From Saccharicrinis sp963665705 (GTDB lineage: Bacteria; Bacteroidota; Bacteroidia; Bacteroidales; Marinilabiliaceae): a stretch of 64,000 nucleotides of DNA. The position numbers and the translations under genes are program-made. How positions within the stretch are numbered: position 1 is the first letter of the stretch; the number at the start of each line of letters is the position of its first letter. Below, in pieces: positions 8,640-17,092 of the stretch. The stretch spans positions 5,766,001-5,830,000 of the forward strand of contig OY762448.1 in assembly GCA_963665705.1 (NCBI GenBank). The letters are read 5' to 3'. Below the pieces are notes generated by a model that saw nothing but the letters and a program-made list of their open reading frames with translations, was not told the DNA's origin and did not search any database.

Positions 8640-9494
8640 ATGAGCTTTAAAACTATTCAGCAGTTATCAAAATATTTCCAAAGTCAGCTTAACGATATTT
8701 ATATTCAGGAGGAAATTCGAAATTTTATAGTATTTCTACTGGAATTTAAATTGAGCTATTCAAAAGTAGATTTATTACTTAAGCAGGATGAAGAATTAAG
8801 TGATGAGGTTATTTCGTTTTGTGAATTAGCGTTGACTAAATTGAAGAATCATATTCCCATTCAGTATATTATTGGAGAAACTGAATTTTATGGAATGAAA
8901 TTTAATGTTAATCCTTCCGTATTAATTCCTCGACCAGAAACTGAAGAATTGGTTCAATGGATTATTGAAGACTGTATAAAAAACAATCCAATTATCATTG
9001 ATATTGGGACTGGAACCGGATGTATCCCAATTACTTTAAAAAAGAATATTCCAGACGCTTATGTTCAAGGATGGGATATTTCAATAGAAGCATTAAATGC
9101 AGCAAAAGCAAATGCTACATTAAACGAAGTAGAAGTAGATTTTCAGATACAAAATGCATTGGAGTTAGTTAATATAAGTGATAAAGCTGATATTATAGTA
9201 AGCAATCCTCCTTATGTATTAGAAAAAGAAAAAGACCTAATGCATGAAAATGTATTGGAAAATGAGCCTCACCTCGCCTTATTTGTTCCAGATACAGAAC
9301 CACTTCTTTTTTATCAATCTATTGCCGAATTTGCTATGGTTAACTTAAATTCAAATGGTAGTATTTTCTTTGAAATTAATGAGACTTTTGGTTTAGAGAC
9401 CGTCAATATGTTAGAGCAACTAGGATTTGTAAATGTAGAACTACGAAAAGATTTATTTGGTAAGGATAGGATGGTGAAAGGGATTAGAGTTTAA
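8640..9494 (+). CDS. prmC: Peptide chain release factor N5-glutamine methyltransferase
   Basis: SAM-dependent enzyme of 284 aa that methylates the glutamine of the GGQ motif in release factors. The SAM-binding motif DIGTGTGC starts at residue 121, and the glutamine-binding motif NPPY is at 189-192. An N-terminal helical domain precedes the Rossmann fold, as in PrmC/HemK. An open frame extends back to 8502, but that extension overlaps ribD and the apparent promoter, and the ATG at 8640 gives the usual start, so 8640 is chosen. Its stop overlaps the stop of the convergent gene by 4 nt. Confidence 0.93.
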   Translation: MSFKTIQQLSKYFQSQLNDIYIQEEIRNFIVFLLEFKLSYSKVDLLLKQDEELSDEVISFCELALTKLKNHIPIQYIIGETEFYGMKFNVNPSVLIPRPETEELVQWIIEDCIKNNPIIIDIGTGTGCIPITLKKNIPDAYVQGWDISIEALNAAKANATLNEVEVDFQIQNALELVNISDKADIIVSNPPYVLEKEKDLMHENVLENEPHLALFVPDTEPLLFYQSIAEFAMVNLNSNGSIFFEINETFGLETVNMLEQLGFVNVELRKDLFGKDRMVKGIRV

Positions 9495-10075
9495 ATATTG
9501 CTTAGTTCATGTTTAACCATTAACCTTAAGTCATCGAAATAAGTCTCAAACTCATCTTGTAATTCATCATATTGTTCCATCATTACTTTTATAGCACAAT
9601 GACTTTTGTTTGGTAATGAACTATAATTAGCCATTATATTTAGAGACTTTTCAATTCCCCATAAATGCTGATAGTTTTCTAATCTTCTGCTTTTTATAAG
9701 GAATGGCAGAAAGCCTTTTACTCTTGTAGGTAAACTAAAATAGTTTCTAAGTAAGTAAGCATGTACTTTGTCTACATAATCACTTAGTGTGTCATTTGAA
9801 TAATTAGTCCATTGTTTAGCCAAATAATGATCATATATAACATCAATTACTACAGAAGCATATCTATTGTAACACGGTTTAAACTTAGCACTACTTTTTT
9901 TAACTATTGGGTGTGAATCTGTATAGGCATCAATTTTTCTATGTAGAAGGATTCCTTTTTGGATTTCGGGTAAATAGGATTCATATTTTTTACCTTTCAC
10001 AAAATCACCTATAAAATTCCCAATCATCAATTGGTTAATTCCTTCTGATAAATATAGGTGTGCCAAAAAATTCAT
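9491..10075 (-). CDS. Acyl carrier protein phosphodiesterase-like protein (DUF479)
   Basis: A 194-aa protein that begins MNFLAHLYLS and contains GNFIGDFVKG, GILLHRKIDAYTD and VIDVIYDHYLAKQW. These conserved His/Asp positions belong to the AcpH/DUF479 family, an HD-related metal-dependent fold. The E. coli member removes phosphopantetheine from holo-ACP. In Bacteroidota the physiological role is not established, so the substrate is inferred only. It is convergent with prmC and divergent from the GTPase gene at 10302. Confidence 0.8.
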   Translation of the reverse strand: MNFLAHLYLSEGINQLMIGNFIGDFVKGKKYESYLPEIQKGILLHRKIDAYTDSHPIVKKSSAKFKPCYNRYASVVIDVIYDHYLAKQWTNYSNDTLSDYVDKVHAYLLRNYFSLPTRVKGFLPFLIKSRRLENYQHLWGIEKSLNIMANYSSLPNKSHCAIKVMMEQYDELQDEFETYFDDLRLMVKHELSNI

Positions 10076-10301
10076 TGTTTAAAGTTTTTTAATCCGTCCG
10101 AAAAATATAATAATTTCAGTTATATTTAAAACATTAATCTTAAACTCATTAATAAATTAACCTAAGCAAATTCTTAATGTATAAAACGACCATGAAAGAT
10201 TTTTATAAAAGTTATAGATAAGAATCAGTTGATTTTCATGAAGTTTACTCCTATGTTGAGTAGAATCGTTACTGCAAGAATTGTAAGCAAATTTTAAACT
10301 T

Positions 10302-11627
10302 ATGAAGAACGTAGTTATTTTAGGAGCAGCAGGTAGAGACTTCCATAATTTCAATGTTTATTTTAAAAATAATTTTAATTATAAAGTAGTTGCTTTTACA
10401 GCTACTCAAATTCCCAATATAGATGGTCGTACTTATCCTATTCAACTTACAGGAAAACATTATCCCTATGGGATTCCGATTTTACCTGAGGAGGATTTAG
10501 GATATATTATTAAGCAATATAATGTGGATGAATGTATCTTTTCATATAGTGATATTTCATACCAAAAATTAATGAGTCTTGCCTCTATTGTGCAGGCTGC
10601 AGGTGCGGATTTTAAACTTTTAAGTCCCGAACATACCATGCTGAAAAGTTTAAAGCCAGTTATTGCGGTTTGTGCCACACGAACAGGCTGTGGTAAAAGT
10701 CAGACCTCGCGTAAAATATTAGATTATCTGAATAATAAAGGGAAAAAGGTTGTTGTAATTAGACATCCGATGCCTTATGGTGATTTGCGTCAACAAGTTG
10801 TGCAGCGTTTTTCTGCTTTTTCAGATTTAAATAAATATAATTGTACTATTGAAGAAATGGAGGAATATGAACCTTATATATCTCGTGGGAATGTAGTCTT
10901 TTCAGGGGTGGATTACCATGATATTCTTCGTGAAGCAGAAGAGGATGAACACGGATGTGATGTCATAGTATGGGATGGAGGCAACAATGATATGCCTTTT
11001 TATAACTCTGACTTAATGATTACTGTAGCAGATCCTCACCGAGTAGGCCATGAAAGTTCCTATTATCCTAGTGAAGTGAATGTCAGAAAGTCAGATGTGG
11101 TTATAATAAATAAAATTGATAGTGCAAATGGCAATGATGTAGTGATGCTTCGGAATAATATTCAACAGATTAATCCTAATGCAATAATTATTGAATCAGC
11201 ATCTCCAGTTAGAGTAGATAACTCTGATATTATTAAAGATAAAAGAGTTTTGGTAATTGAGGATGGGCCTACCTTAACACATGGAGATATGAAGGTCGGC
11301 GCAGCTTATTTAGCTGCTCAGAAATATGGTGCAGTAGAAATTGTAGATCCAAGGGAGTATGCTGTAGGAAGTATTAAAGTAGCATTCGAAAAATATCCTC
11401 ATATAACAAATGTTTTACCCGCTATTGGTTATGGAGAGCAACAGGTAAAGGATCTTGAAGAAACCATAAAGCGTATTCCTTGTGATTCAATTATTATAGG
11501 TACTCCTATAGATTTATCCAGAGTAATAAAATTAAATAAACCTTTTACCCGGGTTCATTATGATTTACAGGAGGTTGGAAAGCCAGATTTACAGCATGTT
11601 TTAGATTCGTTTTTGGAAAAACATTAA
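10302..11627 (+). CDS. Cyclic 2,3-diphosphoglycerate synthetase-like P-loop protein
   Basis: A 441-aa cytoplasmic protein. It has an N-terminal Rossmann-like segment (NVVILGAAGRDFHNFNVYF), then a P-loop with TGCGKS ending at residue 133, VVIRHPMPYGDL, a Walker-B-like DVIVWDGGNND and KSDVVIINKIDSA, which resembles a G-protein NKxD motif. This pattern matches the family named after the archaeal cyclic 2,3-diphosphoglycerate synthetase, which uses ATP to cyclise 2,3-bisphosphoglycerate. The family also occurs in many bacteria not known to make that solute, so the reaction here is uncertain; nucleotide hydrolysis is the safer claim. The gene is alone, ending in a shared terminator. Confidence 0.75.
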   Translation: MKNVVILGAAGRDFHNFNVYFKNNFNYKVVAFTATQIPNIDGRTYPIQLTGKHYPYGIPILPEEDLGYIIKQYNVDECIFSYSDISYQKLMSLASIVQAAGADFKLLSPEHTMLKSLKPVIAVCATRTGCGKSQTSRKILDYLNNKGKKVVVIRHPMPYGDLRQQVVQRFSAFSDLNKYNCTIEEMEEYEPYISRGNVVFSGVDYHDILREAEEDEHGCDVIVWDGGNNDMPFYNSDLMITVADPHRVGHESSYYPSEVNVRKSDVVIINKIDSANGNDVVMLRNNIQQINPNAIIIESASPVRVDNSDIIKDKRVLVIEDGPTLTHGDMKVGAAYLAAQKYGAVEIVDPREYAVGSIKVAFEKYPHITNVLPAIGYGEQQVKDLEETIKRIPCDSIIIGTPIDLSRVIKLNKPFTRVHYDLQEVGKPDLQHVLDSFLEKH

Positions 11628-11705
11628 TTTTTAGAGCACGGGTTCTTAGGTATATATTGTTTTTTGTGATTTATTTTTTGAGAGATATAAATTATCTTTA
11701 ATAAA

Positions 11706-11735
11706 AAAAGCTACATTTTTTAAAATGTAGCTTTT
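11706..11735. terminator. Bidirectional terminator between convergent genes
   Basis: A 14-bp stem (11706-11719 / 11722-11735) flanked by A runs on the left and T runs on the right serves the GTPase gene on the plus strand and clpX on the minus strand. Confidence 0.8.
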
Positions 11736-11763
11736 ATATCATATTGTATTAACAAAGAAATAA

Positions 11764-12978
11764 TTAACTAGCTTTTAATCTTGCTAAGCTTTCTTTATCA
11801 ATTTTTGATTTAGCATACTCAAGTGTAATAACCAATTCTGTATCTTCTTTTGATGGAGCCTCAAACATCATGTCCATCATTATTGTTTCACAAATAGATC
11901 TTAATCCACGAGCTCCTAACTTAAACTCTACAGCTTTATCAACAATGTAGTTTAATACATCATCAGTAAAAGTTAGCTTGATCTCATCAATACCAAATAA
12001 TTTTTCGTATTGTTTTATAATTGAATTCTTAGGCTCTTCCAGTATTCTTCTTAAAATATCCTTATCTAAAGGATTTAAGTAGGTTAGTACAGGTAAACGA
12101 CCTATGATTTCAGGAATTAAACCAAATGACTTAAGGTCCTGAGGAGCTACATACTGTAAAAGATTTTTTTGATCAATCTTATCTTTGGCTTTGCTAGCAT
12201 TGTAACCAACAACTTTTGTATTCAGTCTTTGGCCAATCTTTCTTTCAATACCATCAAAAGCCCCTCCACAAACAAAAAGAATGTTTTTAGTATCTACTGG
12301 AATCATTTTTTGTTCTGGGTGCTTTCTTCCTCCTTGAGGTGGAACATTCACTATTGAACCTTCAAGAAGTTTCAATAACCCTTGTTGAACACCTTCACCT
12401 GATACATCCCTTGTGATACTTGGGTTGTCGCTTTTGCGAGCAATTTTATCTATCTCATCAATAAAAACGATTCCTTTTTCAGCTGCCTCAACATTATAAT
12501 CCGCAGCCTGTAAAAGTCTTGTTAATATACTCTCAATATCTTCACCTACATATCCAGCTTCTGTTAATACTGTTGCATCAACAATAGTAAAAGGAACGTG
12601 AAGCATACGAGCAATCGTTCTTGCTAAAAGTGTTTTTCCAGTTCCTGTTTCTCCAACAAGAATAATGTTTGATTTTTCAATCTCAACATCGTCAGAACTA
12701 TTTCTTTGTTGTAATCTCTTGTAGTGGTTATATACTGCAACAGATAGAAATCTTTTCGCTTCATCTTGTCCAATTACATATTGATCAAGAAATAACTTAA
12801 TTTCCTTAGGTTTTAATAAAGTAATTTCATCAACATTGAATCCACCTTTTTTCTTAAACTCTTCTTCTAAGATGCCATGAGCTTGTTCAATACAGCTATC
12901 GCAAATGTGTCCCGAAACACCAGCAATTAATAAGTTGGTGTCTTTTCTTTCCCTTCCACAAAATGAACACTTATCCAT
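11764..12978 (-). CDS. clpX: ClpX, ATP-dependent unfoldase of the Clp protease
   Basis: AAA+ unfoldase of 404 aa that recognises, unfolds and feeds substrates to ClpP. Zinc-binding cysteines C4, C7, C26 and C29 form the N-terminal domain. Walker A is GETGTGKT (109-116), Walker B is VFIDEIDKI (171-179), the pore segment GYVGED is at 142-147, and the GRKHPEQ (RKH) loop and a sensor-2 GARGLRS are present. At the place of the ClpP-docking IGF tripeptide of E. coli ClpX the sequence reads VVGYNA, so docking would use a VGY-like variant. It follows clpP on the same strand after 86 bp containing a hairpin. Confidence 0.97.
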   Translation of the reverse strand: MDKCSFCGRERKDTNLLIAGVSGHICDSCIEQAHGILEEEFKKKGGFNVDEITLLKPKEIKLFLDQYVIGQDEAKRFLSVAVYNHYKRLQQRNSSDDVEIEKSNIILVGETGTGKTLLARTIARMLHVPFTIVDATVLTEAGYVGEDIESILTRLLQAADYNVEAAEKGIVFIDEIDKIARKSDNPSITRDVSGEGVQQGLLKLLEGSIVNVPPQGGRKHPEQKMIPVDTKNILFVCGGAFDGIERKIGQRLNTKVVGYNASKAKDKIDQKNLLQYVAPQDLKSFGLIPEIIGRLPVLTYLNPLDKDILRRILEEPKNSIIKQYEKLFGIDEIKLTFTDDVLNYIVDKAVEFKLGARGLRSICETIMMDMMFEAPSKEDTELVITLEYAKSKIDKESLARLKAS

Positions 12979-13010
12979 AAAACAATTGTTGAGTGTGTAT
13001 ATAACAACAA

Positions 13011-13042
13011 TGCAGAATACCTCTTTTATGAAGTATTCTGCA
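13011..13042 (-). repeat. Hairpin between clpP and clpX
   Basis: TGCAGAATAC (13011-13020) and its exact complement (13033-13042) form a 10-bp stem, extendable after one mismatch. On the coding strand no T run follows, so it looks more like an mRNA processing or stability element than a full terminator. Confidence 0.5.
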
Positions 13043-13064
13043 TTAATTTATATCAAATTAATTC

Positions 13065-13739
13065 TTACTTTTCTCTTGTCAATACCTCGTCAATCATACC
13101 ATATTCCTTAGCTTCTGCAGCTGTCATCCAATAGTCACGGTCAGAGTCTTTTTCTACCTTTTTAAAGGTGTTTCCTGAGTGATCTGCAATGATGGTATAT
13201 AACTCCTTTTTCAATTTTTGAATCTCTCTGGCTGTAATCTCAATATCACTTGCTTGCCCTTGTGCTCCACCCATTGGTTGGTGAATCATAACTCTTGAGT
13301 GAGTAAGTGCTGATCTTTTTCCTTTGGTTCCTGCAGTAAGTAAAACCGCAGCCATAGATGCTGCCATACCTGTACAAATTGTAGCAACATCTGAAGAGAT
13401 GTATTGCATAGTATCATATATACCTAAGCCTGCGTATACTGAACCTCCAGGAGAATTAAAATAAATTGAAATGTCTTTATGAGGATCTGCTGATTCAAGA
13501 TACAATAATTGAGCTTGAATAATATTTGCAGCAGTATCATCAATAGGTAATCCTAAGAAAATAATACGATCCATCATTAATCTTGAAAATACATCCATTG
13601 AAGCTACATTCAATTGACGTTCCTCAATAATTGTTGGCGAAATATATCCGCTTGAGATAGAGGTATATTTATCTAGAGCAAGGCTATTAATGCCAATATG
13701 CTTTGTTGCATATTTTTTAAAATCTTTTGGATCTATCAT
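13065..13739 (-). CDS. clpP: ClpP, proteolytic subunit of the Clp protease
   Basis: Serine peptidase of 224 aa that assembles into the tetradecameric chamber served by ClpX. The catalytic triad is visible: S128 in GMAASMA, H153 in MIHQP and D202 in DRDYWM. The SPGGSVYAG oxyanion-hole segment is at 97-105. The ~25-residue region before the conserved TSISSGYISPTIIEERQL is compatible with a short propeptide. It lies between tig and clpX, the order shared with many bacteria, with a 77-bp gap after tig. Confidence 0.97.
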   Translation of the reverse strand: MIDPKDFKKYATKHIGINSLALDKYTSISSGYISPTIIEERQLNVASMDVFSRLMMDRIIFLGLPIDDTAANIIQAQLLYLESADPHKDISIYFNSPGGSVYAGLGIYDTMQYISSDVATICTGMAASMAAVLLTAGTKGKRSALTHSRVMIHQPMGGAQGQASDIEITAREIQKLKKELYTIIADHSGNTFKKVEKDSDRDYWMTAAEAKEYGMIDEVLTREK

Positions 13740-13816
13740 GACTATAATTTTTTACTTTCCTATTAACTTTATGAAAAGCTAAATTAAAAAAAATAACCTT
13801 GCGCTAAATAATTAGC

Positions 13817-15175
13817 TTAGTTTTTTTCAAATAGTTTGTTGAAATCTTCTCTATTGATTGATTTCTCTTCTATTTTAACTGCCTCTTTAATAAAGGCTAA
13901 AGCTTTATCTTGTGCAGCGGTTTCAGCCATGTTTCTTCTTTGATCTTGCTGGTTCATCATATCCTTAGCATAGTTCTCTAAATGCTCTTCTGGAATGTTT
14001 GTTAAACCATACTGCATAAATTGCATTTTAGCAGATTTTTTTGCAACCTCTAAAACATCAGCTTCCTCAATTTTTATCTCGTTAACTTTAAGGATTTCGT
14101 TTTTAATTAACTGCCATTTAAGATCTTCAATATAATTTGGCATCTCTGTTTCAAGAGATTCAGGAGTGATTTTTTCGTTATCCTGATTAGTTGTTAAAAT
14201 CCATCTTTTTAAGAATGCTTCAGGTAAATCAATGTTGATTTTGTTCATTAATTTATCTTTTGCATCAATCGAGAATTTGTACTCACTTTCAAAAGTTAAA
14301 GTTTTTTCTAAATCCTCTTTAATCTGAGCAGTGAATTCTTCTTCGTTAGTTGCTTTTCCTTCTCCTAGTACTTGATCAAATAATTCCTGATTTAATTCAG
14401 CTGCAACGTAATTTGTTATTTCCTTAACAGTAAATTGGAAATCGCTATTCAATTGTTCAGCTTCTTCAGGAGTTACTTTTAACATATATGATGTTTGAGT
14501 AGCATCAGTAAATGTATTTTTAGGGTTTAAAGTAACAACAGCATCTGCTGTAACGCCAATTAATGAAGCTTTTGCATCTTCTTGTACGTTTTTTGGTGAA
14601 ATAACAACGCCTTCAGCAGCAATACCACCTTCTAATACATTACCATCTTGATCAAGTTGAGCAAAATCACCTTTAATCATTGATTCTTCTTCTGCTACAT
14701 CAGTAGCTTCAGTAGTTCCGAAACGACCAGTTGCTTGTTTTACTTGTTGTTCAAGCATATCGTCAGAAATTTCGATAGTGTAATATGGTAACTTTTCTCT
14801 TTTTGAAAGTTTTACCTCAAATTCTGGAGCAATAGCAACGTCAAAATTGAATGAAAAACTATCCATTGTTTCGAAGTCAATTGTTTCTTGATCTTCACTT
14901 GGAAGCGGTTCTCCTAAAATATTAAGTTTGCTTTCTGCCAGGTATTTTGAGATTTCTTCAGAAACAATTTTATTTACTTCGTCAGCCAACACGTGTTTGC
15001 CGTACATTTTTTTAATCATTCCGAATGGCACTTTTCCAGGGCGGAAACCAGGCATGTTTGCTTTTTTACGGTAATCTTTTAATACCGCATCAACGCGTGT
15101 TTCATAATCATCTTTCTCAACAGTAAGTTTTATTACTGCGTTTAAATCATCAATGTTTTCTTTTGAGATGTTCAT
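13817..15175 (-). CDS. tig: Trigger factor, ribosome-associated chaperone
   Basis: A 452-aa chaperone that binds nascent chains at the ribosome exit tunnel. The ribosome-binding signature is visible as MPGFRPGKVPFGMIKKMYG around residues 39-57. The middle segment corresponds to the peptidyl-prolyl isomerase region, which is divergent here, as is usual in Bacteroidota. The C-terminal helical chaperone arms follow. It is rich in Glu/Lys. It heads the tig-clpP-clpX cluster, linking co-translational folding with proteolysis. A perfect 8-2-8 palindrome sits 20 nt before its start. Confidence 0.93.
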   Translation of the reverse strand: MNISKENIDDLNAVIKLTVEKDDYETRVDAVLKDYRKKANMPGFRPGKVPFGMIKKMYGKHVLADEVNKIVSEEISKYLAESKLNILGEPLPSEDQETIDFETMDSFSFNFDVAIAPEFEVKLSKREKLPYYTIEISDDMLEQQVKQATGRFGTTEATDVAEEESMIKGDFAQLDQDGNVLEGGIAAEGVVISPKNVQEDAKASLIGVTADAVVTLNPKNTFTDATQTSYMLKVTPEEAEQLNSDFQFTVKEITNYVAAELNQELFDQVLGEGKATNEEEFTAQIKEDLEKTLTFESEYKFSIDAKDKLMNKINIDLPEAFLKRWILTTNQDNEKITPESLETEMPNYIEDLKWQLIKNEILKVNEIKIEEADVLEVAKKSAKMQFMQYGLTNIPEEHLENYAKDMMNQQDQRRNMAETAAQDKALAFIKEAVKIEEKSINREDFNKLFEKN

Positions 15176-15195
15176 CTGATAAAATTGTTAGTGAA

Positions 15196-15213
15196 CTTTC
15201 AAGTGCTTGAAAG
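15196..15213. repeat. Palindrome upstream of tig
   Basis: CTTTCAAG-TG-CTTGAAAG is a perfect 8-2-8 palindrome, 21 nt upstream of the tig ATG. It could be an operator for a dimeric regulator or a 5'-UTR hairpin in front of the proteostasis cluster. Confidence 0.45.
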
Positions 15214-15274
15214 CCTGACGTTAAATTATTGTACCAAGATTTCTAAAAATCAATCTTAAACCTGCTTAACTTAA

Positions 15275-15320
15275 AAAAACCGCCAAACTGCCGATTTAGA
15301 TCGTAAGTAAGACGGTTTTT
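15275..15320 (-). terminator. Terminator of tRNA-Leu
   Basis: On the minus strand AAAAACCG ... CGGTTTTTTT form an 8-bp stem with a long loop and a T run, starting 17 nt after the tRNA 3' end. It is probably the tRNA terminator, separating it from tig. Confidence 0.55.
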
Positions 15321-15336
15321 CATATCTTTTTGTTTG

Positions 15337-15418
15337 TGCGGATGAAGGGACTCGAACCCCCACGCCTCTCGGCACTAGATCCTAAGTCTAGCGCGGCTAC
15401 CAATTACGCCACATCCGC
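15337..15418 (-). tRNA. tRNA-Leu (anticodon UAG)
   Basis: An 82-nt cloverleaf. The acceptor stem GCGGATG pairs with CATCCGC, with A as discriminator. The anticodon stem CTAGA/TCTAG encloses the loop CTTAGGA, giving anticodon UAG (plus-strand positions 15382-15384). A class II variable arm (TGCCGAGAGGCGT) and a GGTTCGAGTCC T arm are present. The 3' CCA is not encoded. It reads leucine CUN codons. Confidence 0.97.
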
Positions 15419-15435
15419 GTTATTTTTTTGCGATG

Positions 15436-15468
15436 CAAAGATAACGTCTTTTTGTTTTAAATTGCAAA
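15436..15468 (-). promoter_or_regulatory. Promoter of tRNA-Leu
   Basis: On the minus strand TTTG (15468-15465), 21 nt, then TATCTTTG (15443-15436) is a textbook Bacteroidota promoter. Transcription would start near 15429, about 11 nt before the tRNA. Confidence 0.75.
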
Positions 15469-15512
15469 TTAAATTTGATAAAATTTATAAAAAAAATGCA
15501 ACATATTGTATG

Positions 15513-16274
15513 TCAACCTTGTATGTCAAAGGTTCTGCGCTTAAGCTCAAAGTCGTTACCTAAATATAGACGTCGTACTTCAGAATCTTCAGCCAATTCT
15601 TCAGCAGTTCCTGCTTTTAAAATGTTACCTTCAAACAATAAGTAGGCTCTATCTGTAATAGAAAGTGTTTCGTGAACGTTGTGGTCTGTGATTAATATTC
15701 CAATGTTTTTGTATTTTAATTTAGCTACAATCTCCTGAATGTCTTGCACTGCAATTGGATCTACTCCAGCAAATGGCTCGTCAAGGAGTATAAATTTTGG
15801 ATTGATGGCTAGGGCTCTTGCAATTTCGCATCTACGCCTTTCGCCTCCCGAAAGTTGAATTCCTAAACTTTTTCTGATATGTCCCAGGCTAAATTCTTCT
15901 AATAATTCTTCGAGTCTTTGCTTTTGATATTGTTTAGAAAATTTAGTCATTTCAAGTACCGCTTTAATATTGTCTTCGATACTTAATTTTCTAAAAACAG
16001 AGGCCTCTTGTGCTAAATATCCTATGCCTCTTTGGGCTCTTTTGTAAACAGGTTCTTTTGTAATTACCTGATCATTTAGATATATTTCTCCTGAATTTGG
16101 CGTTACTAATCCTACGGTCATGTAAAATGTGGTGGTTTTTCCTGCTCCGTTTGGACCTAATAATCCAACGATTTCACCTTGTTCCACTTTTACGGATACT
16201 CCTTTTACTACTGTTCTGTTCTTGTATTTTTTTACAAGGTTATCGGTGTGTAATACTAGATTGTTTTCAGGCAT
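15513..16274 (-). CDS. lptB: LPS export ABC transporter ATPase
   Basis: ABC ATPase of 253 aa. Walker A GPNGAGKTT is at 40-48, the signature LSGGERRR at 141-148 and Walker B FILLDEPFAGVDP from 161. The sequence around the Q loop (GYLAQEASVF) and the ending match LptB, which drives lipopolysaccharide extraction from the inner membrane with LptF/LptG; those subunits are not in this window. It follows tatC by 11 bp on the same strand, so the two are probably co-transcribed. Confidence 0.93.
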   Translation of the reverse strand: MPENNLVLHTDNLVKKYKNRTVVKGVSVKVEQGEIVGLLGPNGAGKTTTFYMTVGLVTPNSGEIYLNDQVITKEPVYKRAQRGIGYLAQEASVFRKLSIEDNIKAVLEMTKFSKQYQKQRLEELLEEFSLGHIRKSLGIQLSGGERRRCEIARALAINPKFILLDEPFAGVDPIAVQDIQEIVAKLKYKNIGILITDHNVHETLSITDRAYLLFEGNILKAGTAEELAEDSEVRRLYLGNDFELKRRTFDIQG

Positions 16275-16285
16275 GTTATTTATAA

Positions 16286-17092
16286 TTAATATCCTTGTGT
16301 TTTTGTTCTTTTTCGTTCAATATTTGCTGCTATTATAATGCCTCCTTCATATAAAAATATTAATGGTACGCATACTAATACCTGACTAATTACGTCAGGA
16401 GGTGTAATGATAGCTGCTAACAATAAACTGGCCACAATGGCATGTCGTCTGTATTTTTTTAATGATTTCGAGGTTATTAATCCAACTTTTGCTAAGAAAT
16501 AGATTAATATTGGAAGTTCAAATATAATACCACCAGCCAAAACAATAGAGCTGACGGTTGATATGTATGATCCTAAGTTTAATATATTTTCTACTTTGTT
16601 ACTAACATGATAGTTTGCTAGAAAATGAATGGATAGCGGACATATTATATAGTATGCAAAAAGTACTCCTACTGTAAATAATATTGACGCAAAGAATATA
16701 GCACCTCTAGAATGTTTTACTTCCTCTTGATATAGTGCCGGTTTTATAAAACGCCAGAATTCCCAAAAAATATAGGGGAATGCTACAATGAGTCCTGCAA
16801 TAAATGAAACTTTCAAATGTGTGGTAAACTGTCCTGACATTAAAATATTCTGGAATTGAATTTTTTCCTGATTAATACATAGTGCAGGCATATTCAGTTT
16901 GCTTGCAATAGTACAGAGAACCGAGTTTGTTAAGAAATCTGGATTACTTGGGCCAAAAATAATTACATCAAATAAAATTTCTTTGTATATAAATGCAAAA
17001 ACAGCAACAAGTACTATAGAAATAAAAGAACGAACAATGTGCCAACGGAGTTCCTCCAGATGTTCTAAAAATGTCATTTCTTCGTTAGCCAT
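16286..17092 (-). CDS. tatC: Sec-independent protein translocase TatC
   Basis: Integral membrane protein of 268 aa with six hydrophobic segments. It starts with the TatC hallmark FLEHLEELRWHI, which with the first cytoplasmic loop binds the twin-arginine signal. A periplasmic loop after the first helix (about 45-80) is longer than in E. coli, as is common in Bacteroidota. TatC moves folded, often cofactor-bearing proteins across the inner membrane. TatA/B genes are not adjacent. Two candidate Tat substrates occur at 55.6-58.2 kb of the same window. Confidence 0.95.
   Translation of the reverse strand: MANEEMTFLEHLEELRWHIVRSFISIVLVAVFAFIYKEILFDVIIFGPSNPDFLTNSVLCTIASKLNMPALCINQEKIQFQNILMSGQFTTHLKVSFIAGLIVAFPYIFWEFWRFIKPALYQEEVKHSRGAIFFASILFTVGVLFAYYIICPLSIHFLANYHVSNKVENILNLGSYISTVSSIVLAGGIIFELPILIYFLAKVGLITSKSLKKYRRHAIVASLLLAAIITPPDVISQVLVCVPLIFLYEGGIIIAANIERKRTKTQGY

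Noticed and set aside
10157..10354. Minus-strand frame before the GTPase gene
   Set aside because: It overlaps the 5' end of the plus-strand gene and has no recognisable features.
15330..15563. 77-codon plus-strand frame across the tRNA-Leu gene
   Set aside because: Its first part is the antisense of the tRNA (the familiar RMKGLEPPRL-type artefact) and the rest lies in the tRNA promoter and lptB end.
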